In this document: positions 18,804 through 27,531 of the stretch, piece after piece
Layout of the letters: every line of letters begins with the position of its first letter
Numbering within the stretch: the first letter of the stretch is position 1
Position numbers and translations under genes: made by a program
The notes under the pieces: model-generated
Database searches by the model: none
The model's input: the letters and a program-made list of their open reading frames with translations, nothing else
Told to the model about the DNA's origin: nothing
Assembly (NCBI GenBank): GCA_964517515.1
Contig: CAZFEM010000005.1
Location: 5,822 to 69,821 of the forward strand
Direction: 5' to 3'
From: Arenicella sp964517515
GTDB lineage: Bacteria; Pseudomonadota; Gammaproteobacteria; Arenicellales; Arenicellaceae
Length of the DNA: 64,000 nt

Positions 18804-19864
18804 GTAATGGACACATAATGATTATGGCTGGTGGTACAGGTGGTCACGTATACCCAGCCTTAGCTGTGGCTAATGCCTTACGTAATAATCAAACTCAGGT
18901 TACTTGGTTGGGTACTCGTAAAGGCCTAGAAGCAAAAGTAGTTCGGGAAAACAATATTGATATTGAGTGGATCAGCATTGAAGGTCTGCGTGGCAAAGGC
19001 TTATTGAGTTGGTTTAGTGCACCAATAAAACTATTGCGTGCTGTTTGGCAATCCGTACAAGCAATTAGAAAAACACGACCTGATTGTGTATTAGGAATGG
19101 GTGGTTTTGTGTCTGGTCCAGGAGGACTTGCAACTCGGTTGACTGGTAAACCATTAATAGTTCATGAGCAGAATGCAGTGGCAGGATTAACTAATAAATA
19201 TTTAGCAAAATTTGCCCGCCGTGTATTGTCAGGATTTCCCAATACAGTAGATTTGCCTAAGTATGCGACCTGGGTAGGTAACCCGGTACGTAAAGAAATA
19301 AAGCCAAGTAAAGAGATTGTCTCTGCTAGTAATGAAATTAATGTTTTAGTGGTAGGTGGTAGTCAAGGTGCTCACTCATTAAATAAACATTTACCAGAGC
19401 ATTTTGCAAAGCAAAATGCTCTGGTAAATGTTTGGCATCAAACGGGTAGAGGTCGCGCAGAAGAAGTGACCAAGGATTACAGCGAACTTAATATTGGTGC
19501 TAAAGTCAGTGAATTTATTGATGATATGGCAGCCGCTTATGCATGGGCAGATTTATTAGTTTGTCGTGCTGGGGCAATGACTGTGGCTGAGTGTTGCGCT
19601 AGTGGTAAGCCAGCATTATTAATACCATACCCTTTTTCTGCAGGCGATCATCAAGATCGCAATGCAGAATTTATGGCGCAGCAAGGTGCAGCTAAAATAA
19701 TTTCAAATGACCATTTGACCAGTGCATCAAGCTTGTCAGAGCTAACTGAATTATTAGAAGATAAAGCGCAATTAGAAAAAATGGGTCAAAGAGCATTGGC
19801 GTTACATAAACCTAATGCATTGCAAGATGTGGTTAGTGTATGTAAGGAGTTCCTCAATGCGTAA
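18800..19864 (+). CDS. murG: lipid II synthase, GlcNAc transferase MurG
   Basis: Transfers GlcNAc to lipid I on the inner face of the membrane. It has 354 residues. The N-terminal MAGGTGGHVYPALAVA, the GMGGFVSGPGG loop, HEQNAVAGLTNKYLA, VVGGSQGAHSLN and the C-terminal CRAGAMTVAECCASGKPALLIPYP are the family motifs. GGGAGGAG lies before the ATG and the start overlaps the ftsW stop. The coding sequence contains a perfect 23-base inverted repeat at 19385-19433, yet the protein keeps normal length and motifs there. Confidence 0.97.
   Translation: MSNGHIMIMAGGTGGHVYPALAVANALRNNQTQVTWLGTRKGLEAKVVRENNIDIEWISIEGLRGKGLLSWFSAPIKLLRAVWQSVQAIRKTRPDCVLGMGGFVSGPGGLATRLTGKPLIVHEQNAVAGLTNKYLAKFARRVLSGFPNTVDLPKYATWVGNPVRKEIKPSKEIVSASNEINVLVVGGSQGAHSLNKHLPEHFAKQNALVNVWHQTGRGRAEEVTKDYSELNIGAKVSEFIDDMAAAYAWADLLVCRAGAMTVAECCASGKPALLIPYPFSAGDHQDRNAEFMAQQGAAKIISNDHLTSASSLSELTELLEDKAQLEKMGQRALALHKPNALQDVVSVCKEFLNA
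19385..19433. repeat. perfect 23-bp inverted repeat inside murG
   Basis: Arms at 19385-19407 and 19411-19433 are exact reverse complements, separated by AAA. In the mRNA this would be a very stable hairpin in the middle of the reading frame, encoding the linker just after the VVGGSQGA motif. Encoded residues across it are roughly NKHLPEHFAKQNALVNV. Confidence 0.9.
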
Positions 19865-21260
19865 TCGTGTTAATAGAATTCATTTTGTTGGTATTGGCGG
19901 TAGCGGTATGTCGGGAATTGCCGAAGTTATGGTAAACCTGAAATATTCGGTGAGTGGTTCAGATATTGCCGAGAGCCCAGTAACTCAACGCTTACTAAAA
20001 ACGGGTGTAAATGTGCTGATTGGTCATGATGCCGCACATATTCAAGATTGTGATGTTGTCGTGGTTTCTTCAGCAATTGACCCAACAAACCCTGAAGTCG
20101 AGGCAGCTTTAGAAATAGGTATTCCAGTTATTCCGCGTGCGGAAATGTTGGGAGAATTAATGCGATTTCAGACAGGGATTGCGATCGCTGGAACTCATGG
20201 TAAGACAACCACAACTAGTTTGGTGGCAGCGATTTTAATTACCGATGGTCTTGACCCTACTTTTGTCGTTGGAGGTTTGATCAATAGTGCTGGTGCGAAT
20301 GCCAAGTTGGGCAGAGGAGAGTATTTGGTCGCCGAAGCTGATGAGAGTGATGCATCATTTTTAAATCTCAAACCTGAAATGGCTATCGTTACTAATATTG
20401 ATGAAGATCATATGGTGACATACCAAGGTGATCTAGAAACGCTTAAGAAAACCTTTGTTGCGTTTTTACAAAACTTACCCTTTTATGGTTTGGCGGTACT
20501 GTGTGCAGACGACGAAAATGTACAAGCTATAAGAGCATCTGTGCATAAACCGGTAGTTACCTATGGTGAATCAGAAATAGCGGATTTTCGTGTTAGCGGG
20601 TTACGTCAAAAAGCTTCGAAGATGATATTTAAAGTGACTAGACCTAATGTCGACAAAGACCTTGAGATTGAGCTGGCACTACCAGGTAAGCATAATGCTA
20701 TGAATGCAACAGCTGCAATTGCAATAGCAACTCATCTTGGCGTTAGCGATGCTGCTATACAAAAAGGCTTAAGTTCTTTTCAAGGAATTGGTCGACGTTT
20801 TCAAATATTTGGAGATGTTCAAGTTGCTGGTAAAAATATCACCATGGTTGATGATTATGCCCATCATCCAGTTGAGTTGATGGCAACCCTAGAAGCAGCA
20901 AAAGATTGCTGGCCGGAAAGACGTTTAATGGTGATTTTTCAACCACATCGTTATAGCCGTACTTTTGATTTATTTGATAACTTCGTACAAGTCTTAAGTC
21001 AACAAACAAATCTATTTGTTTGTGAAGTTTATCCAGCAGGTGAAGAGCCAATTAGCAGTGCTAATGGTGGCGCTCTTTGTCAAGCCATCAGAATGCGCGG
21101 CACGAGCAACCCTATCTTTGTTCCTAGTGTTGAGGAGATTGTAGAAACTGTTACGCCGTTGCTTGAAGATGGCGATGTTATCTTAACTATGGGTGCAGGC
21201 AGTATTGGTAAGGCCTCGCAAAACTTGTTTGAAAGCTTACATTCAGGAGCACAGCTATGA
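19857..21260 (+). CDS. murC: UDP-MurNAc-L-alanine ligase
   Basis: First ligase of stem-peptide synthesis, adding L-Ala to UDP-MurNAc. It has 467 residues. Motifs are IHFVGIGGSGMSGIAEV, the ATP loop IAGTHGKTTTTSLV, VAEADESDASFL, NIDEDHM, MVDDYAHHPVEL and FQPHRYSRT. The frame runs upstream into murG to 19815, but the ATG at 19857 follows AAGGAG with suitable spacing and gives the standard N-terminus. It overlaps murG by eight bases. Confidence 0.97.
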   Translation: MRNRVNRIHFVGIGGSGMSGIAEVMVNLKYSVSGSDIAESPVTQRLLKTGVNVLIGHDAAHIQDCDVVVVSSAIDPTNPEVEAALEIGIPVIPRAEMLGELMRFQTGIAIAGTHGKTTTTSLVAAILITDGLDPTFVVGGLINSAGANAKLGRGEYLVAEADESDASFLNLKPEMAIVTNIDEDHMVTYQGDLETLKKTFVAFLQNLPFYGLAVLCADDENVQAIRASVHKPVVTYGESEIADFRVSGLRQKASKMIFKVTRPNVDKDLEIELALPGKHNAMNATAAIAIATHLGVSDAAIQKGLSSFQGIGRRFQIFGDVQVAGKNITMVDDYAHHPVELMATLEAAKDCWPERRLMVIFQPHRYSRTFDLFDNFVQVLSQQTNLFVCEVYPAGEEPISSANGGALCQAIRMRGTSNPIFVPSVEEIVETVTPLLEDGDVILTMGAGSIGKASQNLFESLHSGAQL

Positions 21261-22177
21261 GCAGAATTGATTTGGATCAATTTGGTAAAGTTGCTGTTCT
21301 TATGGGAGGTATTTCCGCTGAAAGGGAGGTTTCTTTAACGAGTGGTGCGGCTGTTCTAAAAGCACTAGTTAGTGCTGGTGTTGATGCGCATGCTGTTGAT
21401 GCAAACCCACAAAATATTAATCAATTAAATGCACAAAGTTATGATCGAGCCTTTATCGTACTGCATGGTCGTTGGGGAGAAGACGGTATCGTGCAAGGCG
21501 CATTGCAAGCTATTGAAATGCCATATACTGGCAGCGGTGTGTTAGGCAGTGCTTTGGCAATGGATAAAATTCGTAGTAAACAAATTTGGCAAACACTGGG
21601 CTTACCGACGGCGCACTATCGTGTGTTGAAAAGTAGAGAAGATCTGGATAGTTTGATCGAAGAGTTAGGCTTGCCACTATTTCTCAAACCAGCTCGAGAA
21701 GGTTCTAGTGTTGGTATTGGTAAAGTAAATTCAGCCGACGAATTAATGTCAGTTTGGCAAGAAGCGGCAAAAAGTGGTGACGATGTTCTGGCCGAACAGT
21801 TTAATGCTGGCGCGGAGCTAACCGTGGCTATTCTTAATGGTCAATCATTACCGATTGTACGTATGGAAACGGATAATGATTTTTACGATTACGAAGCCAA
21901 GTACGAGTCAAATTCAACACGTTACTTTTGCCCCGCGAATTTAGATCAAGCTCTTGAAAATGAAATTCAAATGCTTGCGATGGACGCATTCAATGCCTTG
22001 GGCTGTGAAGGTTGGGGGCGAGTCGATGTGATGTTAGATGCTCAAGATAAACCAATGTTACTTGAAGTGAATACTGTGCCAGGGATGACAGATCATAGTC
22101 TAGTACCGATGGCGGCTGCAGCGACAGGCTTGGGTTTTGAACAGCTAGTAGTCAAAATTCTGGAGGCTACATTATGA
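21257..22177 (+). CDS. ddl: D-alanine-D-alanine ligase
   Basis: ATP-grasp enzyme making the D-Ala-D-Ala dipeptide used by MurF. It has 306 residues. Seen are VAVLMGGISAEREVSLTSG at the start, HGRWGEDGIVQGAL, YTGSGVLGSALAMDK, FLKPAREGSSVGI, and the metal-binding EVNTVPGMTDHS. CAGGAG precedes the start, which overlaps the murC stop. The position between murC and ftsQ corresponds to ddlB of E. coli. Confidence 0.96.
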   Translation: MSRIDLDQFGKVAVLMGGISAEREVSLTSGAAVLKALVSAGVDAHAVDANPQNINQLNAQSYDRAFIVLHGRWGEDGIVQGALQAIEMPYTGSGVLGSALAMDKIRSKQIWQTLGLPTAHYRVLKSREDLDSLIEELGLPLFLKPAREGSSVGIGKVNSADELMSVWQEAAKSGDDVLAEQFNAGAELTVAILNGQSLPIVRMETDNDFYDYEAKYESNSTRYFCPANLDQALENEIQMLAMDAFNALGCEGWGRVDVMLDAQDKPMLLEVNTVPGMTDHSLVPMAAAATGLGFEQLVVKILEATL

Positions 22178-23046
22178 GCTCTAGAGCACTAGCAAATCAA
22201 AGCCGAGAATTGCAAATACAGCGTTTATCAAAAATGGCAAGGTCATTGTTATTGTTGGTGGCAACAATACTATCGTTCTCTGTGATAGCACTATTAATGG
22301 CAGATCGATTATATAGACCTGAATCTTTTGTCGTTGATCAACTTAAGTTAAGAGGCAAGTTTAGATATTTAACGCCAACTGACATCGAAAGTAAAATTGA
22401 TACTGAATCACTAGGTAATTTTTTCTCAATTGATTTGAACAAAATAAAGAAAGATGTGGAATCGATAGCTTGGGTACAAAGTGCAGATGTGCGTAGGGAG
22501 TGGCCGAATACATTATTGATTAACCTTGAAGAGCATCGCCCTGTGATGTCTTGGAAACCTTTACAAGGCATTACAGCAGAGAATAAAAATTATTGGTTGA
22601 CCTCTGCAGGCGAAGTTGTTGCGCTTGCTGATGAGGTTGCTATTACAAGCCCAATTGAGTTGTCAGGCAATGCGCAAGATTCACATTTAATTCTTGCGCA
22701 AACATATCAATGGAAAAAACAAGTTGAACAATATGGTATGCGCTTAATAAACGTAAACCTGAGCAATAGCCATGCTTGGCAACTCGTGTTGCAATATCAA
22801 GATAATGAATTTGAAGTCTTATTAGGTCGCACTGATTCAGTACAAAGGTTGTCACGGTTTTTACATTTATTTGACAATCAGTTTCGCGATTCAGATCAAC
22901 TGTTAACTCGAGTTGATGCGCGTTACCCGAACGGCTTAGCTATTAAGTCAGAAAAGATTGAAGCAGAAAAGATTATTGAGAATGAAGAAGTAGCAGTGCT
23001 TGAGTTAAATAACATCACGTCAGGAATTGATAAAAATAGTCGGTAA
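22174..23046 (+). CDS. ftsQ: cell division protein FtsQ
   Basis: Bitopic divisome scaffold joining FtsL and FtsB. It has 290 residues: a short cytoplasmic tail, one membrane helix (about 22-43), a POTRA domain (about 50-118, starting FVVDQLKLRGKFRYLTPTDI) with SIAWVQSADVRREWPNTL, and the FtsQ domain. A GGAGG site and a four-base overlap with ddl indicate coupled translation. The acidic C-terminal tail (about 255-290) is variable in the family. Confidence 0.94.
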   Translation: MSSRALANQSRELQIQRLSKMARSLLLLVATILSFSVIALLMADRLYRPESFVVDQLKLRGKFRYLTPTDIESKIDTESLGNFFSIDLNKIKKDVESIAWVQSADVRREWPNTLLINLEEHRPVMSWKPLQGITAENKNYWLTSAGEVVALADEVAITSPIELSGNAQDSHLILAQTYQWKKQVEQYGMRLINVNLSNSHAWQLVLQYQDNEFEVLLGRTDSVQRLSRFLHLFDNQFRDSDQLLTRVDARYPNGLAIKSEKIEAEKIIENEEVAVLELNNITSGIDKNSR

Positions 23047-23051
23047 TATAA

Positions 23052-24287
23052 ATGAGCAAAAAAGATGAAAATAAACTGATTGTTGGCTTAGATATTGGTA
23101 CCTCTAAGGTGTTGGCGATTGTTGGCGAAGTCAATGACAAAGGTGAAGTCGAAATCATTGGTTATGGGCATCACCCGGCTACGGGAATGCGCAAAGGCGT
23201 GGTTGCCAATATTGAAGAAACCGTAACAGCTATTCAACGCGCTGTTGAAGAAGCAGAGTTAATGGCTGGTTGCCAAATTTATTCAGTGTATGCGGGTATT
23301 GCTGGTGCGCATATAAATAGTTTTAATTCGCATGGTGTGGTAGCGGTGCGCGATAGTGAGGTAGACGATAGCGATCTTGATCGAGTTATTGAGTCCGCTA
23401 AAGCAGTAGCTATTCCTAATGATCAAACTATTCTGCATGTGTTACCACAGGAATATATTATTGATGGTCAAGATGGTATTCGTCACCCAATTGGTATGAA
23501 CGGTATTCGTCTAGAAGCAAACTTACATATGGTGACGGCTTCAGTTAGTTCGGAAAAAAATATTGAAAAATGTATCCGTCGCTGTGGGCTTGAAGTTGAC
23601 GATATTATTCTTGAGCAATTGGCTTCATGCGAATCGGTATTAACGAATGATGAAAAGGAATTAGGTGTTTGCTTAGTTGATATTGGTGGGGGTACCTCTG
23701 ATATTGCTGTGTATTGTGATGGCGCGATACGCCATACCGCTGTTATTCCTGTTGCTGGTGATCAAATTACCAATGACATTGCGATTGCATTAAGAACACC
23801 GACCGCAGCAGCTGAAGAATTGAAGAAAAAATATGGATGCGCTTTACGACAATTAGCTGCACCGGACGAAAGCATTGAGGTAGATAGTGTTGGTGATCGT
23901 GCTCCGCGAAAACTATCTATGCAAACTTTGGCTGAAGTTATTGAGCCGCGTATAGAAGAATTGTTTGAACTGATAAAAATCGATTTACGCCGCAACGGTT
24001 TTGAACACTTAATACGATCAGGGGTGGTTTTAACTGGTGGCAGCTCGAAGATGGAAGGCATGATTGATTTAGCCGAAGAAATTTTCCATGTGCCAGTTCG
24101 ACTTGGTATGCCGAAATATCTTGGTGGCCTTAGTGAGGTCGTCAAAAATCCAATTTATTCAACCGGTGTGGGGCTCGTGCAATTTGGTCATAGCAATCAA
24201 AGCGCGCAACGCGACACATCAAATAAAGAATCTCGAAGCGGTTTGATTTGGCAACGAATTAAACATTGGTTTCAAGGTAATTTTTAA
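23052..24287 (+). CDS. ftsA: cell division protein FtsA
   Basis: Actin-like ATPase that anchors FtsZ to the membrane and activates the divisome. It has 411 residues. Motifs are VGLDIGTSKVLAIVGEV (phosphate 1), LVDIGGGTSDIAVYCDG (phosphate 2), and VVLTGGSSKMEGMIDLAEE (adenosine site). The C-terminal SGLIWQRIKHWFQGNF forms the expected amphipathic membrane-targeting helix. It lies five bases after ftsQ. Confidence 0.97.
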   Translation: MSKKDENKLIVGLDIGTSKVLAIVGEVNDKGEVEIIGYGHHPATGMRKGVVANIEETVTAIQRAVEEAELMAGCQIYSVYAGIAGAHINSFNSHGVVAVRDSEVDDSDLDRVIESAKAVAIPNDQTILHVLPQEYIIDGQDGIRHPIGMNGIRLEANLHMVTASVSSEKNIEKCIRRCGLEVDDIILEQLASCESVLTNDEKELGVCLVDIGGGTSDIAVYCDGAIRHTAVIPVAGDQITNDIAIALRTPTAAAEELKKKYGCALRQLAAPDESIEVDSVGDRAPRKLSMQTLAEVIEPRIEELFELIKIDLRRNGFEHLIRSGVVLTGGSSKMEGMIDLAEEIFHVPVRLGMPKYLGGLSEVVKNPIYSTGVGLVQFGHSNQSAQRDTSNKESRSGLIWQRIKHWFQGNF

Positions 24288-24360
24288 TCGACTCTATTAA
24301 AAAGCAAATAATTAGCTGGCTAAGAAAGTCTAAGTTTTATAATAAAAACGGGAGAACAAA

Positions 24361-25533
24361 ATGTTTGAACTACTAGATACAATTGATCAACAAGCAGTTA
24401 TTAAGGTCGTTGGTGTTGGCGGCGGTGGCGGTAATGCCGTAAATTATATGCAGCAATCCAATATCGAGGGCGTTGAGTTTATTAATGCTAATACCGATGT
24501 ACAAGCCTTACAAAGCTCAGACTGTCCAGTGATTTTACAGTTGGGTGGTACTTTGACTAAAGGTCTTGGTGCAGGCGCTGATCCTGATATCGGGCGACAA
24601 GCTGCGATGGAAGATCGAGAACGAATTGCAGAAGCATTATCGGGTTCCGATATGATTTTCATTACTGCTGGAATGGGTGGAGGCACAGGTACTGGTGCAG
24701 CCCCGGTTATTGCTGAAATTGCTCGTGAAATAGGAGCTTTAACGGTAGCGGTTGTCACGCGACCTTTTAAATTTGAAGGCACACGCCGTGATAAATTGGC
24801 TGAACAAGGTTTAAAGTTGTTACGTGAATCTTGCGATTCATTAATCACTATTCCAAACGAAAAATTATTAGAAGTGATGGGCAAAGAGGCATCCTTACAA
24901 GAAGCATTCGCTTCCGCAAATGATGTTTTACGCAATGCAGTTCAAGGTATCTCAGAATTAATTACTAGCCCTGGCTTAATTAATGTGGATTTTGCCGATG
25001 TGAAAACAGTTATGAGTGAGATGGGACAAGCGATGATGGGGTCTGCCAGTGCTTCAGGCGCAACTCGAGCAAGTGAAGCGGCTCGGAATGCCTTAAGTAG
25101 CCCACTTCTCGAAGATACTAATATTAATGGTGCAAAAGGTATTTTAGTTAATGTTACTGCAGGTCCGGATTTATCAATTGGTGAATTTGGTGAAGTGGGT
25201 GGCTTGATTAGAGATATGGCATCAGATGATGCAACGGTTGTTATTGGAACTTCAATTGACCCAGACATGAAAGAAGATTTGCGTGTCACTATGGTCGCGA
25301 CTGGCATTGAATCAGAAAGCTCTTCCCGAACTGATAAGCAAAAGTATCAAGTAGTTCAGCCTGTTGCTAAAGCGGCTGGCAGTGATTATGAGCCTCAACC
25401 AGCTGAAGAGACACAAGAATCTTTATTGGTGACGAGAAATGGTACCGAAGGCACTGGCGATTTACCTTTATTTGATTTTGATGGTGACGATAAGTTAGAT
25501 GTCCCAACTTTTTTGCGTCGTCAGGCTGATTGA
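24361..25533 (+). CDS. ftsZ: cell division GTPase FtsZ
   Basis: Tubulin-like GTPase forming the Z ring. It has 390 residues. The GTP signature GGGTGTG is at residues 106-112, followed by AAPVIAEIARE. VGGGGGNAVNYM near the N-terminus and NVDFADVKTVMSEMG (T7 loop) are present. A linker (about 315-375) precedes the conserved C-terminal peptide DVPTFLRRQAD that binds FtsA and ZipA. A GGGAG site precedes the ATG. The 73-base gap after ftsA could hold a secondary promoter, but none was firmly identified. Confidence 0.98.
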   Translation: MFELLDTIDQQAVIKVVGVGGGGGNAVNYMQQSNIEGVEFINANTDVQALQSSDCPVILQLGGTLTKGLGAGADPDIGRQAAMEDRERIAEALSGSDMIFITAGMGGGTGTGAAPVIAEIAREIGALTVAVVTRPFKFEGTRRDKLAEQGLKLLRESCDSLITIPNEKLLEVMGKEASLQEAFASANDVLRNAVQGISELITSPGLINVDFADVKTVMSEMGQAMMGSASASGATRASEAARNALSSPLLEDTNINGAKGILVNVTAGPDLSIGEFGEVGGLIRDMASDDATVVIGTSIDPDMKEDLRVTMVATGIESESSSRTDKQKYQVVQPVAKAAGSDYEPQPAEETQESLLVTRNGTEGTGDLPLFDFDGDDKLDVPTFLRRQAD

Positions 25534-25860
25534 TTTTTTTAGTCATGAATTTAGCAATATTCAGGTCTTAATTAGGTCTAATAAATCTGCGAGATTCAGT
25601 GAGCAATAATGATTGATTTTGGCATAAATAATACTGTTCAGGAACGCTACACAATCTCTCCCGTTTGGTGTAGCATTTCGTGAATATAATCAGCGAGAAT
25701 AATCGGTTCTAATTTAGCTGTTTTTTGTTGATAAATAGAACTGTTGCTTATGATGATGTATTGGTTGATGTCGCAATTTAAAGATATTAAAACAATAATG
25801 CTTGTGCGTAAAAATGAATAATTGTAGTCAAAATAGCCCTAATAGCGAGTAAGGCAACTT
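25534..25860. other. intergenic region between ftsZ and lpxC
   Basis: No gene is seen. A stem GCTACAC (25646-25652) with GTGTAGC (25668-25674) around a 15-base loop lacks a T-run, so it is not a clear terminator. The rest is AT-rich and likely holds the lpxC promoter, which could not be pinpointed. Confidence 0.4.
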
Positions 25861-26769
25861 ATGATAAATCAACGTACTTTAAAAAATGTTATCCGAGCAA
25901 CTGGTGTAGGTTTACACACAGGTGAAAAAATATATTTAACTCTGCGTCCTGCAGCGGTTGATACGGGTGTTGTTTTTAGGCGTGTTGATTTAGATCCTGT
26001 TGTTGAATTGTGTGCGAAGCCTGAACGCGTTGGCGATACTCGCTTATCTACCGCCTTGAAAGAAGGTGATGTTTCGGTTTCTACCGTTGAACATTTAATG
26101 TCTGCCTTAGCTGGATTAGGGATTGATAATGTTTATGTAGAGTTAACCTGTCCTGAAGTACCGATTATGGATGGCAGTGCTGCACCTTTTGTCTTTTTGA
26201 TACAGTCTGCTGGTGTTATTGAACAAAATGCACCGAAAAAGTTTATTCGTGTCACTAAACCCGTTCGTGTAGAAGAAGGTGATAAGTGGGCAGAATTTGA
26301 TCCTTTTGAGGGCTTTAAGGTCTCCTTCGCAATTGATTTTGATCACCCTATCTTTGCCAAGTCGCCACAAAAAGCTACTGTCGATTTTTCGACTACTTCT
26401 TTTGTTAAAGAAGTTAGTCGGGCTCGTACCTTTGGATTTATGCACGAAGTTGAAGCATTACGTGAAGCTGGATTAGCGCTTGGAGCTAGTCAAGATAATG
26501 CCATTGCTATGGATTCTTATAGTATTTTAAATAATGACGGTTTGCGTTACGAAGATGAATTCGTCAAACATAAAATTTTAGATGCTATTGGTGATTTATA
26601 CTTATTGGGTTATCCATTGATTGGTGCGTTTAATGCTTATAAATCAGGTCATGCGCTCAATAACAAATTGTTACGCGCTTTGTTGGAGCAGCCTGACAGT
26701 TGGGAATTAGTCACTTTTGATGACCCAGCTGAAGCACCAATTGCTTTTATGCATTTGGCTAATGCATAG
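25861..26769 (+). CDS. lpxC: UDP-3-O-acyl-GlcNAc deacetylase
   Basis: Zinc enzyme for the committed step of lipid A synthesis. It has 302 residues. It begins MINQRTLKNVIRATGVGLHTGEK. Zinc-ligand motifs VEHLMSALAGLGIDN and KHKILDAIGDLYLLG are intact, with PIMDGSAAPFV and SRARTFGFMHEVEALREAGLALG between. It implies a lipopolysaccharide outer membrane. It closes the dcw cluster, as usual in gammaproteobacteria, and is convergent with dciA. Confidence 0.97.
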   Translation: MINQRTLKNVIRATGVGLHTGEKIYLTLRPAAVDTGVVFRRVDLDPVVELCAKPERVGDTRLSTALKEGDVSVSTVEHLMSALAGLGIDNVYVELTCPEVPIMDGSAAPFVFLIQSAGVIEQNAPKKFIRVTKPVRVEEGDKWAEFDPFEGFKVSFAIDFDHPIFAKSPQKATVDFSTTSFVKEVSRARTFGFMHEVEALREAGLALGASQDNAIAMDSYSILNNDGLRYEDEFVKHKILDAIGDLYLLGYPLIGAFNAYKSGHALNNKLLRALLEQPDSWELVTFDDPAEAPIAFMHLANA

Positions 26770-26809
26770 CATTGGTCTAAATTATTAATCAATTCCTCTA
26801 TTTATTTCG

Positions 26810-26829
26810 ATATCTATTCCCGTAGATAT
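26810..26829. terminator. possible weak terminator between lpxC and dciA
   Basis: Seven-bp stem ATATCTA/TAGATAT with a six-base loop, followed by short T-rich sequence. AT-only pairing makes it weak; the call rests on its convergent position. Confidence 0.3.
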
Positions 26830-26847
26830 TTCCATATCGTTTTAATA

Positions 26848-27339
26848 TCAACTGCCCTTTAGCGTATTGAGGGTATTGCTTAAACGCTCAAGAGACTCTT
26901 TTAATTGTTGATTTTTAATATTATTTTGACAACTCCTCACGGAATCTATTATCGAATTATCGAATTGCTTTGATTGTGTATCTTCTTCATTGAGGGTAGA
27001 ATTCCTCCCTTGTTGAGTAGGCTCATGAGCAATACGAACAATAATTTTTTTTACTTCTATAAAACCATGCTGGTGAAAGTGTGTTAGTAGTGTTTTTTGG
27101 TAGCGCTGTATTTGTGTTGCAATAACTGAATTTTGGCATTCAAAATTAAGTTCATTATCATGAAAATGAGTTATTGAAATGTGTTGCAGGACATCAACTG
27201 AGAGGTTCTTTTTAGCCCATAGAATCCAAGTTGGGATTAATGCACCTAATGCAGATTGTGAGTCTAGTAATTGTTGATGAATAGGTAAGCGTTGCAGTAC
27301 ATTGCTAGCCTTTTGATAATTTTTTTTATCAGTTTTCAT
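26848..27339 (-). CDS. dciA: DciA-family (DUF721) helicase-loading protein
   Basis: DciA loads the replicative helicase DnaB in bacteria lacking phage-derived DnaC. This 163-residue protein has the DUF721-type core: a helical start (ASNVLQRLPIHQQLLDSQSALGALIPTWILWAKKNL) and a KH-like segment (ISITHFHDNELNFECQNSVIATQIQRYQ). A hydrophilic tail rich in Gln and Asn follows from about residue 105. Its place between lpxC and an M23 peptidase/secA is the usual gammaproteobacterial locus. Sequence similarity is modest, so position carries part of the call. Confidence 0.75.
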   Translation of the reverse strand: MKTDKKNYQKASNVLQRLPIHQQLLDSQSALGALIPTWILWAKKNLSVDVLQHISITHFHDNELNFECQNSVIATQIQRYQKTLLTHFHQHGFIEVKKIIVRIAHEPTQQGRNSTLNEEDTQSKQFDNSIIDSVRSCQNNIKNQQLKESLERLSNTLNTLKGS

Positions 27340-27441
27340 CTTAAGTATATTAAGTATAAATAATTAATTATTGAATAATAAAATCAGGTGAATTTAGGCA
27401 TGTTAGTCAAGTACAGACTGACTATAGACCCATCTTATATT

Positions 27442-27485
27442 AAAGACAGCAAACATTATATTCAAAGAGAGCAAACATTAAATAA
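27442..27485. repeat. tandem 22-bp direct repeat upstream of the M23 peptidase gene
   Basis: Two adjacent units (27442-27463 and 27464-27485), each containing AGCAAACATTA, match at 18 of 22 positions. The 22-bp period is about two helical turns. It lies 47 bases before the TTG start and could be a regulator site; no regulator is known. Confidence 0.5.
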
Positions 27486-27531
27486 TAATAAAAATATTGC
27501 CGTTCAAATTAACTAAAAAGTGAACTAAATT

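Noticed and set aside
24444..24935. A 163-residue minus-strand frame within ftsZ
   Set aside because: Antisense to the GTP-binding region of ftsZ; no independent evidence.
24942..25307. A 121-residue minus-strand frame within ftsZ
   Set aside because: It is antisense to a highly conserved part of ftsZ and has no ribosome site or recognisable domain.
25646..25674. A GCTACAC/GTGTAGC stem after ftsZ as a terminator
   Set aside because: There is no T-run after it and the loop is long, so a terminator call is not supported.
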